Positions 1-11,231 of a DNA stretch of 64,000 nucleotides are shown here, piece after piece. The translations under genes were made by a program, and so were the position numbers. How positions within the stretch are numbered: the first letter of the stretch is position 1; every line of letters starts with the position of its first letter. Under the pieces are notes generated by a model. It was not told the DNA's origin and did no database searches. It saw nothing but the letters and a program-made list of their open reading frames with translations. Source of the stretch: Prunus persica (Eukaryota; Streptophyta; Magnoliopsida; Rosales; Rosaceae); the NCBI RefSeq assembly GCF_000346465.2, contig NC_034015.1, positions 2,586,658-2,650,657 on the forward strand, given 5' to 3'.

Positions 1-1500
1 TGTTGTTTGGTGCTATACTTAACTTTGGACTAGATTGAAAAACATAATAATTTTGAAATTTTTTATTTCTTTATCAGATTTTTTCAGTATATTTTCAAAA
101 GAATAACAAATGCAATTAACGCACAAACAAAACCCAATATATGAATGGGTTCCAAATCAAGATACACATTTTCAGAAAGAAAAAAATAAAAAAGAAGAAG
201 AAATGAATGGTTCCAAATCACATCTGAACATTTTCAACAAAAGAATCAAAAACAAAATTAAAGCAAGGATGAGAGAAACATGTGCCAAAGAAAAGAGAAT
301 TAAAGAAAACCAAAATCATATTTTTTTTATTTTTTATTTTTTATTTTTATGAAACAAGATCAGAATTTTTTACATATGAGATATATGAGACTTCTCAAAT
401 CAAGATAATTTTTTTTAAAAAACAAACTAAAAATCCATAGCTTTCGACATCTCACCAACAAAATCAAGATATCAATCATTAGAATATCTCAATATTTACC
501 AATAAAATCAAAATCAAAATTTCAGAAACAAATTCAAATCTTGTTTCATCTAAATTAACGAGTGGAGAAGAGAAAGGAGAAGAGAGGAGAGATGAGAGAA
601 GACGAGAGAAAAGAAAGAGGAAAGCATAGAAGAGAAGAGAAGAGACCATGAAGAAGCGCTAAGGGAGACGAGAGCTCACACATAGAAATCTAACAATTGA
701 TATTAGAGAACATGGTTACTCACACATATTGAGATCATTTTTGAAGCATGTGCAATTTAAAATTTTGATGCCATGACTGTTTTGGTTATGTTTAAATTTT
801 TCATGACAGTTTAAACATGTTTTCTAAATACTATGAATATGAAAGAATATGGAAAAAGCATGTTTAAATTGATTTTTCATATCTTCAAAACTTTAAACTG
901 TTTTTGACCTACTAGATGACCTTAAAATGCTAAAAATGGCCTTATGTCATAGCAAAGCATTGAGTTCTATTAGTTACACCATTCCCTATTAGGAAAGGTG
1001 TAATGGATAGAAAACAGACACTAAAAACCCCTAAAACACTATTCACCACAGAAAATACTATTTACGACAATTTTAGGGTTTTATCTTAGATTGTGTTTTT
1101 GTTTGGCTATTTTCTGTGCTAGATAGGAACTGGTTCATCTTATGAGAATAAAAAAAAATTTCATAACAGAACCAAACCTAAATACTCAAACTCTAAAAAA
1201 TTAACCAAAATTGCATCATACATAAATTACTTGATAAGTTTTTTCAATAAATATAATCTATCTTGTAATCTGTTAATGATGGCACAAAATAACACGTAAG
1301 TTGTTTGTAAGCTATAAGTAACCTCTTGCCACAAAGGTGTGATACTTAATTAAGGAAGCTTGCATTCGTTATTTGTTAGTTTTGTAAATTAAATTTAAAC
1401 AGAAAAATTATTTTCTCTTAACAAATTGAGAATTGGTTTCTTTGAAAGTACTTATACTTTCTTTTACAAATCCTTACAGCTTTGAAACCTCAGTCAATTT
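1..1500. other. AT-rich intergenic DNA, no gene seen
   Basis: Low-complexity AT-rich sequence with a purine-rich stretch around 560-670. The only open frame over 80 codons (110-352) is lysine and asparagine rich with no recognisable domain, so I do not call it a gene. The last part merges into the degraded copia gag that follows. Confidence 0.6.
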
Positions 1501-1633
1501 CTCACAAATTGAAGCTTTCACTAGATCAAACTTCAAAAGATGGAAGTTTGATCTTGAAGTTGCTCTTAGCATGAGTGATATTGCTATCACCTAAGATGAG
1601 CCAACTAGACTAGTTGCTAATTCCCCTACTGAA

Positions 1634-1966
1634 GTGAAAAGGGCACATGAAGCTTGGAGGATGGCGAATAAGAAGCGCCTGTTGGTTATGAAGAAGACTA
1701 TTTCGGAAGCTATTTTTGGTGGAGTTGAAGAAACAGAAAGTGCCAAGCAGTTTATGGAATCCATTGAAAGGAAGTTTAAGGAATCTAACAAGGCTGAAAC
1801 GATGAACCTCTTGTCTGGACTACCTAATACGAAGTATGAAGGAGGAAGCGTGAGAGATCTCATGGGACTTGTGGATATTGCTACCAAACTGAACAGGCTG
1901 AAAATACCTATTGATTCTACTTATCTGGTGCACTTGCATTTTATTCTTTACCTTATGATCAGATGA
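1634..1966 (+). pseudogene. copia Gag (UBN2-type) fragment
   Basis: The readable 110-codon frame has the copia Gag pattern: an alternating charged helix with AKQFMESIERKF and AETMNLLSGL, then a spacing that resembles the UBN2/UBN2_3 Gag domain. Upstream codons (from about 1525) continue the similarity in another frame with a stop near 1591, and downstream similarity continues to about 2135 after the stop. In an intact element this would form the particle shell. Here it cannot make a full protein. Confidence in the family is good, in the exact limits low. Confidence 0.65.
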
Positions 1967-2159
1967 AATCCACCTACAACACCATAAAAGAGGATTGGGC
2001 AATGGATGACTTGATTACAATAGCTGTTCTTGAGGAGAATAGGAGAAAAGCTTATGGTGGTGTTGTTAACATGGTCACTGCTAAGAAGTATGAGAATAAG
2101 GGTGCTGCAAAATGGGCAGTAAAGAAGCAGAACTAGTCTCAAAAGAATAGAGTACCCTT

Positions 2160-2815
2160 AATGAAGGAACATCCACTAGGTTATCGCATGGCCGTTTAGG
2201 GCACATTTCAAAAGAAATAATGAAAATTCTTGTTAAAGAACAAGTCTTGTCACCACTAACTTTCAGTGATGACGAAATTTGTGTTGAATGTGTTAAAGGA
2301 AAACTCACTAAGACTAAAAAGAAAGGTGCAACTCGCAGTGCTGATCTTTTAGAGATCATCCACACAGATCTTTGTGAACCATTCCCTCATCTAACAATTG
2401 ATGGAAATTGATATTTCATCACTTTTATTGTTGACCATTCTCATTTTGGTTATCTATACCTCATAGCAGAACAATCTCACGTTTTTGAGATGTTCAAAAA
2501 ATTTCAAACTGAAGTTGAAATGCAACTTGAGAAAAAGATAAAAGTGTGGCCAGACATAGGTAGTGAATATTATGGACGTGTTGATGAAGGAGGATGATGT
2601 CCTAGACCTTTTGCTAGGTATCTACAAGATAATGGAACAACTGCTCAATACACAAAGCCAGGAACTCCGTAACAGAATGGTGTGACTATGAGAAGAAATC
2701 GAACTTTGAAGAATATGGTTTATAGCATGATTTCCAAAACTGATTTGCGTATGCATCTATGGGGTGAGGTGATCAAAACAGCAAACTACATACTTAATAG
2801 AGTGCCTGTTTGTGC
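2160..2815 (+). pseudogene. copia GAG-pre-integrase / integrase core fragment
   Basis: The frame starts with the pre-integrase signature RLGHISKEIM and a CxxC pair (CVECVKGK), and goes on to the integrase catalytic region (IHTDLCEP, later LQDNGTTAQYTKPGTP and a QNGV stretch). In-frame stops occur near 2410, 2596, 2671 and after 2840. The first catalytic Asp is visible in IHTDLCEP. The usual SDNGTEF segment is diverged to a GSEYYG-like stretch, so the catalytic core is damaged. This is a dead integrase joined directly to gag. Confidence 0.65.
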
Positions 2816-2841
2816 AAATTTCTCACATGAGAATATTCGCG

Positions 2842-3118
2842 TGTAGATTCTTCACCCTTTGAGCTTTCTTCTCTCTCTTTCTCAATTCCTATAAAACAAA
2901 TAGGAGTAAAAGACCACACCCAGGGTGTGTTGGCCAAAAGCCCTCCGATGCCAAAGTTAGTTTAATTAGATCTTTGAGAAAAGATGTGGCAATAGCTAAA
3001 CTGGACAGAGTTTTCTCTCATGTGGAGAGTCGAGTGGCCGGAGTTGTGTGTGGTGGGACTTAGCTGTGTGGGAGAGATGAGAGAGGGAGTGGCCGGCGGC
3101 TAGGGGTAGCCGACGGCT

Positions 3119-3162
<44 letters not shown>

Positions 3163-3700
3163 TTTTCGTAGGATTTTTGGAATTAAGTTTTGAATTCCCT
3201 CATGTGTTGAGTGTGGCTATGTGTTTATAGGGCTCTAGCCATCTAGGGTTTTTCAAAGAATATCTTCTTATTTCGAAGGAAGATATTCTTTCCCTTAAAT
3301 GGAGAGATTGAGTCCATTAGGGATTTTGATTAAGATTAAATCCCTGATTGAAGATAATATCCCCAGAATAAGATAATATCCCAAATTGGTGATATTATCT
3401 TTAATTGGTGATTATATTCCCAAATGAGGAGAATATCCCATATTTAAGATCCCTATTTTTTTGCCTCAATTAATTGGCCAAATAAATGGGCCCAATTAAT
3501 GCCCTCGGTGATGTTCTTCTTGTCCACATGGCGCCTTGTGATTGGTAGCCAGAATATTTTCTCCCATAAATGCCCCCAGCTTATGCATGACGCTTGTGAG
3601 GCATGGAGGGGATAAGAAATATTTATTAGGCTCTCCAACTATATCTGGGCTTTCCTCTTTGAGTTGGAACCTTTTGCAAATTGGGTTCCTAATTGGACTA
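2842..3700 (-). repeat. Probable 3' LTR region of the Tat-1 gypsy element
   Basis: Non-coding sequence between the copia fragment and the antisense ORF of the neighbouring gypsy element. It begins TGTAGATTC after the copia reading frame stops, carries a long GA microsatellite, and contains repeated short AT motifs (ATAATATCCC-like) at 3350-3440. Its place at the downstream end of a minus-strand element suits a 3' LTR. I could not find a second copy, because the element is truncated on the other side, so both boundaries and the LTR call are inference. Confidence 0.4.
3121..3161. repeat. (GA)n microsatellite
   Basis: About 20 GA units, interrupted once near the start, inside the presumed LTR of Tat-1. 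Confidence 0.95.
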
Positions 3701-3780
3701 GGCTTTTGACTTTTTCTTGGAGTTGAGCTCCCAATGGGAATAGGCTTGTGATTCCTCCTTGACCTAGGATGCCAAACCTT

Positions 3781-3788
3781 TATAAATA
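3781..3788 (+). promoter_or_regulatory. TATA box candidate for the antisense ORF of Tat-1
   Basis: TATAAATA lies upstream of a pyrimidine-rich leader and an ATG (3898), followed by a good donor (AAG/GTAGGT at 3910) and a matching acceptor (TTGCAG ending 4131). This arrangement reads on the plus strand, opposite to the pol of the same element, and suggests a dedicated spliced antisense transcript. No expression evidence is available. Confidence 0.4.
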
Positions 3789-4169
3789 CAAGGCTTCTCT
3801 TCACTCCTCCTCAAATTGCAAACTTGTAATCCTCTACTTTCTAGCTTTTGGGAGAGATCGTGAAGTAGTGTATTGCTTGTCGAGGAGAGGAGTATCAATG
3901 CACACTAAGGTAGGTCAAATTTATATTTTTGTCTTCTTCTTTCTTTTTCATTCTTTGCTATGAGGACTAGCTGGGTGGCCGGCTGATAATCATGATCGAG
4001 GCCACTGCCGGTAGTGGTGGCGTCACGACCTTCTTCCTTATTGCTATGGTACGTCATACTTCTGTTGATTTGCTTCCTTTTTGTCTAAATTTTTTGATGT
4101 GTGACTAACTGATTTTTGTCTCTACTTGCAGAGAATGATATATGCAAGACACTAGATCTTAGGCCGAAC

Positions 4170-5400
4170 ATGGCTAAGGTTCGCCGGGCTTTGAACATCC
4201 CTGCGAGGTTTCATGAATGGCATTGGTTATTAAACAAGTATTGGGAAAAAACTGGTGGTCTGCCCCCTGCCAAGGATGTTGAGAAATGGTAGTATGGTCC
4301 AGACTCGGATGTTCTGCTTGCCGAACAGGAGGAGTCCTCGATCAAAAACCCTTTAAAGAGGAAGGCTCACACCAAGTCTTCCAAGGATGAAGCTCATCCA
4401 CCTAACCATCGGGATTAGGTGGAGGATCAAACTGGGAGGACTGCTCATCCTCCTAACCATTGCAATTCATCTTTTGAGCCACGAGCAGTCAAACATGGAG
4501 CTGATTCGGCTTTATTGACACCTTTTGGAGGTGAGGATGGATGCGGCTAAGAAGGTTAAAGAGTCATCTACTCGAGCAAAGGGTTCTTCCGAAATTCGAA
4601 CAGCTGGTCCAAAGATTAACAAGTCCAACTATGCAGGGGATGCATGTGTGTTTGATATGCTCAAGATGAACTTTCTATCAAGCCCATCTGCTTGCGTCAA
4701 GCTAGTTGATCATATCCATCAAGCCCACCTTGGCACATTCTCAAGTCTTTCCTTGGAGAAGCAAAACGAAGTAGATGTCAATTTGCTTCAAAAAAGAGTA
4801 GTTTTTGCTGTTGAGGCTATTCGGAACTCATCTGTTGTTGCCCCCTCTTTTGCTCACCTTGGTGAGTTGGAGAATAAGAATGTTGATTTGATTGGCAAGC
4901 TCTCGGCTAAGCAGATCCATCATGAAACAAATATGTTTGAAATGAAGGATAGCACGTTAGTGCTGAAGAGTTCCTTTACTAAAAAAGATAGTGAATTCAA
5001 CTATTTTAATGTTGCCCTGCATAGTTGAAAAAGGCCTACTTCCGTCTTGAACACACGAATGCTAACATATCCCAGAGTTATGACAATCTTCTGGCCATGT
5101 TTGATGCCTACACAAGGCTGCTGAACGATCCAAGTATGAGGCTATCATTGATGCATACAAGTTGGGCTACTTGGATTGCAAGAGTGGGGCCACTCCTTGT
5201 CATCCTATTAAGATAAAGACGTCGAGATGTTTTGCCATGACATGCCTTTTGTTCAAGGTGTGCAGATCAACGTTGTGGATATAGAGGCAGCCGAAGAGCT
5301 GGTAGCTGATGAGATTGTAGTTGAGGAGGATGATGCCAAGGAGGGTGCAGCTGATGAGGTGGCAGCAGACTTGATTGAGCAGGTAGCCTAGGTAGAGCCA
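4170..5400 (+). pseudogene. Antisense extra ORF of a Tat-lineage element (broken)
   Basis: Coding-like sequence on the plus strand, antisense to the pol at 6560-9007. A segment from 4170 contains ALNIPARFHEWHWLL and ends at TAG near 4290. A longer open frame at 4525-5028 (167 codons) has a hydrophilic, probably helical C-terminal half. Similarity continues in other frames to an acidic alanine-rich tail near 5400. Stops and frame changes separate the pieces. Tat-lineage Ty3/gypsy elements are known to carry extra ORFs between pol and the 3' LTR, often antisense; position and strand fit. I recognise no conserved catalytic domain and assign no function. Confidence 0.5.
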
Positions 5401-5740
5401 TGGAGGGGACAGTCAATCACGTGAAAGCTAAGAAGGTCATTGAAAAGTAGATGGAGACTCTTTTATCTTTTTAATCTTTATAATTTGCTTTTTTGTTTGC
5501 AATAATTGGTCTTGTTTGACTATCTTTCTTTTGTTGTAGTCTGGCCAGTTGGTTACTTTGCTATGTAAATTTTTGTTATTTTAAAAAAAGAATTTGCTGA
5601 GTCTAGTAAACTGCTTGAGTGACTTGTTGGTGCCTTCATTGTGTATCTCCCTTAGGATGCTTGAATGTTTACCCACCACTTACTTAAATGGTGCTCTTCT
5701 GCTTTTCCTTTAGGATGCTTCGGATGTAGCATGCATCTCC
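5401..5740. other. Element-internal non-coding spacer
   Basis: AT-rich spacer between the antisense ORF and the tandem array. From about 5640 it already contains single diverged copies of the CTCCCTTAGGATG-like core of the array, which suggests that the array grew out of this region. Confidence 0.5.
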
Positions 5741-5746
5741 TTTAGA

Positions 5747-6175
5747 ATGCTTTCACAATTGCCCACATCTCTCTTAGGATGGTTTGGCAGATGTCTTCCA
5801 TCTCCCTTAGGACATTTTGGACGGTTACCTACATCTCCTTTAGGATGTTTTGGTAGACGTCCTACATCTCCCTTAGGACGTTTTGGACAGTTGCCTACGT
5901 CTCCCTTAGGACATTTTGGCAGATTGCCTACGTCTCCCTTAGGGTGTTTTGGAAGGTTGCCTACGTCTCCCTTAGGATGTTTCGGCAGATTGCCTACGTC
6001 TCCCTTAGGGTATTTTGGCAGGTGTCCTACGTCTCCCTCAGGACGTTTTGGACGGTTGCCTACGTCTCCTTTAGAACATTTTAGCAGATTGCCTACCTCT
6101 CCTTAAGGACGTTTTGGAAGTCTTCCTGCGTCTGCCTTAGGACGCTTTGGATATCTTCTTGAACACTTGGTTGAA
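5747..6175. repeat. 33-bp tandem repeat array in the 3' region of Tat-1
   Basis: About 12-13 tandem units of 33 bp with core CCTACGTCTCCCTTAGGACG followed by a TTTTGG-containing spacer. The unit is divisible by three, so one plus-strand frame stays open through 5747-6106 and would give an 11-residue period (PTSPLGxFGRL). The core is partly palindromic (ACGTC...GACGT). The array sits just downstream of pol in element order, where Tat-lineage elements are known to carry variable tandem repeats. I regard the open frame as a by-product of the period, not a gene. Confidence 0.9.
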
Positions 6176-6560
6176 TGAAAACTTGAACTTGCATTTGATG
6201 TTTGTGTGATTACATTGCTTTATTGAATGGAAATAAGTAGATGAAATTACATCGGATATCGTTCTTCTTCAACTGGGGTGGAAAGGGTTTGGTCACCTGC
6301 TAGTGGTCTGAGTAGGTGAGCTGGCGCTTCATGGATAATACATTTGGAGGTGATGGGCATTCCACTATCTTGGAATTTCCTTGCCTTCCGGGGTATCTAA
6401 CGTATAGCTTCCTCTGCCCCCAGTTCAACTCATCACGTAAGGACCTCCCCAACTGTGTTTCATCTTCTTTGATCCTTGCCTTTGTGCTGTCATAAAGGCT
6501 TTTTTGAGCATAGGGTCTCCAAGTTGGATTATCTAACTTTGGCTATTTTGCTGTAGTAGG
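6176..6560. other. Spacer between the tandem array and the integrase end
   Basis: No coding signal recognised until the end of the minus-strand integrase at about 6560. The segment probably holds the diverged integrase C-terminus or the 3' untranslated region of Tat-1. Confidence 0.4.
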
Positions 6561-9007
6561 ACCTCAGCTACTGCTGATAAGCTGCAACTCAAATAATGGC
6601 ATTTTCTCTTTCTTCTTCAAGCAGGTCGAGATTGACCTTCATCTGCTCACAATTCTGATCCAGGCTGTCCACCTCAATGCTCATGGATGGAATAGTGATA
6701 TGAGGTGTAATAATTGTTTCAGTTTCGTAGGCAAGGGAAAATGGGGTTTCGCCAGTTGATCTTATTTTGGTAGTGCATAAGCCCATAGGACACTAGGCCA
6801 TTCATCAACCCATTTTCCTTCGGCACCTTCTAGTATCTTCTTCAAGCAATCCAGCACGACCTTGTTAGATGCCTTTTCTTGGCCATTGCCTTACGGATAT
6901 CTAGGAGTTGACAGGTGTTGTTTGATGCCATACTTTGCAAAGAATGTGGTGATTTACTTGCCAATAAACTGCGACCCATTGTTAATAACCAACGAATGTG
7001 GGCAGCCAAATCGGCGTATAATGTTTTTCTCGAGAAATCACTCCACATTGGCTTGTTTAGTAGAAGATAGAGCTTCGATCTCGATCCATTTAGTAAAGTA
7101 GTATGTGACGACGATCATCATGTATTTCTTAGCAGTTGTTGGCAGCATGGGTCCCACTAAGTCAATGGCCCATTACCTGAATGGCCATGGGATATTTTGT
7201 TAATGGTACACTTCGGTAGGCAGGTTAGGAACCAACTTGTATCGTTGGAATCGATTGCATCTATTGACATACTCCATGGAGTCGTGTCTCATGGTAGGCC
7301 AGAAGTAGCTTATGCTTAGAGCTTTCTAAGCGAGTGATCTGCCCCCAGAATGGTTGCCACACTCGCTGTCATGGATTTTTCAGGGCACGTTGAGAGTTTT
7401 TAGTTACTTGATGCAGGTGAGATTAGGGTTAGAATATGATCTTCGAGCAAGCTTGTTGTCCTTCATGTAGTATCTTTCAATTTTTTGCTTGATTTTTCTT
7501 GTTTCGAACTTCTCATTTGGCAATTTTTTTTTTACCAAGTAGTTGATGCTTAGCTGATCAAGGTGCTCGACTAGAATTGAATGTTTGAACTGGGTATCCA
7601 ACTCTTATCCCAAACTTGCCAGCACATCTGCATGTATGTTTTTTGCCCGGGGAATTTGTTGGATAGCGAAGGTAGGGAATTCCTTCAAAAGCTCTTGGAC
7701 TTTGTCTAGGTACTAGATCATCCTTGGGTGTTTTTCCATGTACTCCCTTGACGCCTGATTTGTGATCAGCTGGGAGTTTGAGTAGATGCCTAATCTCTTG
7801 ATCTACACCTCTTTTGCCACCTGTAGTGCCTCGTACTCTGCTTCGTTGTTTGAGGTTGGAAAGCCCAGTGTGATGGCTTGCTGCTCCAACTTCTTTGTGA
7901 TTTGACCCTCCATTTACGTGCAAGTACCGCAGTTCTTTGGGCTTGTAGGGATCGATGGAGGAGGTCTCGTCTGCTCTTGAACTTTCCTTGGGTTTATTGA
8001 CCATCTTCTCTTTTTCAGCTGATGTAGTCAACCTTGCAATAAAATTTGCTAAAGCCTGGGCTTTTATAGTAGTCATCGGTCGGTAGAGGAGGTCATATTG
8101 ACTTAATCTGATAGCCCACTTCATGAGTGGCTGAAAAGATTCAGGACTATAAAAAATAGATCTCAAGAAATTCCGTCATGATGATGATTCGGTGAGCTTG
8201 GTAGTAGGGTCTCAACTTTCTTGCGGAAACTACAAGTGACAAAATGACCCTCTCCATTTTCGGATAGCGAGTCTCTGCATCGAGAAGGGCTTCTGATGTA
8301 TAAAATACTGGATGTTGTGTTCCTAACTCTTCTCGAAGGAGAGCTGAGCTGACTGCTGAGTTAAACACCGCCAGGTAGATGAACAAATCTTCGCCTAGTA
8401 CTGGTTTTGAGAGCAGGGGAGGTGAAATGAGTTAGATCTTCAAGTTTTGGAAAGCTACTTCGCACTCTTCATCCGACTTGTCTTTTTGTCCTTTCTTCAA
8501 GGCTTTGAAGAACGGCCTGGACTTGTCAGTGGATCCTGAAAGGAATTGGTTGAGAGCTGCCGCTCTGCCCGTTAGACTTTTTATTTCCCTCGTTGTGACA
8601 CGCAACTGTATGTTGAGGAGGGCCTTGATTTGATTTCGATATGCTTTGATGCTTCTTTGGGGGACCAAGTATCCCAAAAATCGGCTGAATGAGACTCCAA
8701 ATGTGCACTTTCTTGGGTTCAACTTCAAGTGGTACTTTCGAAGCATGATGAATGCTTCAGCAAGATTCTTGATGTGGTCTGCTCATTGAGGAGCTTTGAC
8801 TAGCATGCCATCTACGTAGACCTCCATAGTCGTGCCGATCTGCTCCTTGAAAATCTTGTTCACGAGCCTCTGGTATGTTGCTCCGCCATTCTTTAGCCCA
8901 ACGGGCATGACTTTATAGCAATATGTGCCTCTTTCAATTATGAAAGAAGTCTTAGCTTTATCGTCCTCATGTATCATGATATGATTGTAGCCGGAGTAAG
9001 CATCCAT
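6560..9007 (-). pseudogene. Ty3/gypsy (Tat-type) pol remnant: RT, RNase H, integrase
   Basis: Read from right to left: the RT palm starts at MDAYSGYN (9007) and includes the catalytic loop, which reads YVDGMLVK with the usual second Asp replaced by Gly (codon 8807-8809). The thumb and connection follow (8432-8746), then RNase H pieces (7558-8386) and an integrase core at about 6780-7150 with a TDYF/SKWIE-like segment and NGSQF. The integrase end contains RSTGETPFSLAYETE (about 6720-6770). Many frame changes and stops are present. RT is cut off at 9007; protease, gag and 5' LTR are absent. Motif style fits the Tat/Athila branch. It is not functional. Confidence 0.85.
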
Positions 9008-9720
9008 TGTTAAGTTGTAAAGGGGTGCTAAAAAGCATAAAGATTCACATTACGGATCAGTACATGTTAAGGTTCATGTTTGTAGGTGCTTCATGTGTTT
9101 TGAGATAGCATTATGTGATTATAAATGGCCCGTTTTTAATAAAGGAGAGTAGTGCTTCTATAGTTTGTTTTGTCTAATCGCTTTTCACTATAGCTTGAAG
9201 GGAAGACTTAACTGTTTTAAACTCATAGCCAGTAAAGATTATCAAACTTTTGCAATACAGAAGCTTAATGTTATATTCCTATTTAGATCGGTGCACTAGC
9301 TGCTAAGTTATATCATGTTTGACCAGAGTTTAAATTAGGTTATACCTTGTGAAATAAGGAAAGTTTTGAAGCCAATATTTCCTTTTGCATGAACCGTTGC
9401 TTGATGGGCTTAGAGTGTTAGTCAAGTCCTTGGTGATGAGTAGAGACGACTTGACCTAGCCCTATATAAGCTCAAGACCCTGCTCTCATTAGATATATTC
9501 TCTAACCCTAATCTCATCATAAAGAGAGAGCTGAAACAGTTTCTGAGAGAGAGCAGAAGTCTTGAGTTGTTCGTGCCTTTTGTTTGTGTTGTTTCTGCGA
9601 TTGAATGAGTTTAGGGATCATGTACCCAAGGAAGATGGCGCCAGGTATGTCTATGTATTTCAGATTGTGTGAAATAGGATACTGTAGAAATCTAACACTC
9701 ACATCCCACAATCTTATAAA
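9008..9720 (+). repeat. LTR-like fragment upstream of the DUF309 gene
   Basis: Pol similarity stops abruptly at 9007 and is followed by TGTTAAGTTG, a possible LTR start. A TATA-like CTATATAAGCTC lies at about 9461-9472, followed by a leader-like stretch. No second copy and no clear end were found, so this may be a solo or truncated LTR or the distal promoter of the next gene. Low certainty. Confidence 0.3.
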
Positions 9721-9734
9721 CAATCTTATACCCA

Positions 9735-9815
9735 TTCAAAGCTCTGTACTTTCACTGACGTAGGTCTTAGGTTCAATTCCCCCTTCCCCAATATCTGTTG
9801 TATAAAAAAAAATTA
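9735..9815 (+). mobile_element. Possible tRNA-derived SINE 3' part
   Basis: GGTTCAATTCC at about 9770 matches a pol III B box (GGTTCGANTCC) with one change. It is followed within 40 bases by a short A-rich tail. A convincing A box was not found, so this would be a truncated SINE. Confidence 0.35.
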
Positions 9816-10038
9816 AAATAAAAAAGACGTTTTGAGACGGGTTGTATTTGAACCAGCAAAGTTATTTTACATTAAAATCAAATTTCACTCTTATTATTCA
9901 TTTCGAAAGGACCACAATTTTGTCCTGTATTTGGGGTATGGTTTATTCTAACTCTCCACCACACAAAATTTGGCCAGAAAAATATGGCTAGACAGCCTAG
10001 ACCTGTGAAAATGTTCCTCCACGGAGCCATAACCATCC

Positions 10039-10528
10039 ATGGCGTTGCCAGCTGCTCTCAGTCTCAGTATTGCATCTCTCTCATCAATCTCAAGCCATCC
10101 ACACTCTCATCTCCTCCCTTCTCATCAAATTAACTGCAGCTTCTCCTCTCCCTCTTCATGTATATACAGCAATCATACTAGTCATTCAAAGCCTTACAGA
10201 AGACTAACACCCTGCAGCCAGCACTTTTGTTTTCGTGTTTCGTATCGATTCTCTGCTGCTGCCGAAGGCGCGGACGACGACAGCGAAGAAGCAGAGGATG
10301 GTAGCTTCGATGAAGCTGTTGTCCTTTTCAACACAAGGGACTACTACAAGTGCCATGACTTCCTTGAGTCACTTTGGAACAATGCTGAGGAACCCACCAG
10401 AACTCTTATTCATGGCATTCTACAATGCGCTGTGGGATTCCATCATCTATTCAACCAGGTTGTAATTAGGTTTGAATCTGACTGATCATTGCCATTTAAT
10501 ATATCAATTATAATTAATTTCTGGCCTA

Positions 10529-10562
<34 letters not shown>

Positions 10563-10576
10563 ATTATTGTGTTTTG

Positions 10577-10623
<47 letters not shown>

Positions 10624-11231
10624 TGTTGTGTTTTGTTATATGCTTACAAATTGGTTAGTTACAGTTAGGTTTTGATTGTTGTGGTTAGAATCATAAAGGA
10701 GCCATGATGGAGCTGGGAGAGGGACTTTGTAAGCTGAGAAAGATGAATTTCAAAAGTGGACCATTTTATCAGTTTGAGCAAGAAATCTCTGCAGCTCTGG
10801 ATTTTATTTATCAAACACAGATAGAGTTGGCTGCCTGTGGGTTAATTTCTTCTCCTTTCAAATCCCATCTGTTCAATTTCATATGTCTCAGTCCAACCCA
10901 GAGACACCCAAAAAGTATCTCTGAATTTTCTCTGGACACCCGACTAGATTTAGAAATATGCAAATAAATGGATTCTTGAGCAGCTTTTACTTCTTTTGAT
11001 TTTATAGGTACAGAGGATCTTTGTGTTACAATGGATCAATCAGAGAGATCATACCAACTTCTAGGTGGGTATGCTGCAGGTCAGCTACTATATACCCTGC
11101 AAAGTGACCCTAATGAAACCATGTATATTGTGTTTTCCCCTCACAGGTCTTATGACAGTGAGCCACCAAAGGTGAAGCTTCCAACCCTCAATGCAACCGC
11201 AGAACATCTCGTGGCCTGTCAATATAAGTGA
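10039..11231 (+). CDS. Plastid-targeted DUF309 family protein, three exons
   Basis: CDS by eye: 10039-10458, 10689-10836, 11008-11231 (792 nt, 263 residues), with GT/AG borders and consistent phase (0, then 1). The first 75 residues are rich in Ser, His and Pro with few acidic residues, typical of a chloroplast transit peptide. An acidic linker follows, then the DUF309 core with YYKCHDFLESLW and HGILQCAVGFHH, whose His/Glu residues are the conserved part of the family. Exon 2 carries an amphipathic helix (GEGLCKLRKMNF), exon 3 a plant-specific C-terminus. DUF309 proteins occur in bacteria, archaea and plastids; the biochemical role is not established. The start chosen is the first ATG and gives the transit peptide. 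No stop or frameshift is seen. Confidence 0.88.
10529..10617. repeat. Compound (TG)n/(TA)n microsatellite in DUF309 intron 1
   Basis: Two TG/TA tracts separated by a duplicated ATATTATTGTGTTTTGTTAT-like segment (about 10560 and 10619) inside intron 1 (10459-10688). Likely length-polymorphic. Confidence 0.9.

Larger units (their letters stand above)
1505..2840 (+). mobile_element. Degraded Ty1/copia retrotransposon fragment
   Basis: A copia gag piece (about 1505-2135) is followed directly by a GAG-pre-integrase and integrase piece (about 2160-2810), with zinc finger and protease missing between them. Several in-frame stops and frame changes break both parts, and reverse transcriptase, RNase H and both LTRs are absent. 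The fragment ends where LTR-like sequence of the next element begins, so it was probably truncated by that insertion. Family assignment rests on the protein motifs; lineage within copia cannot be told by eye. Confidence 0.75.

Noticed and set aside
5747..6106. 119-codon frame with PTSPLGxFGR repeats as a secreted or structural protein
   Set aside because: The period follows from the 33-bp tandem array; the neighbouring units are out of frame or have stops, and no promoter or signal peptide is seen.
9003..10038. LTR element bounded by TCCAT on both sides ending at the DUF309 start codon
   Set aside because: A 5-bp match is easily chance, the right end would coincide with a host start codon, and no LTR partner was found.
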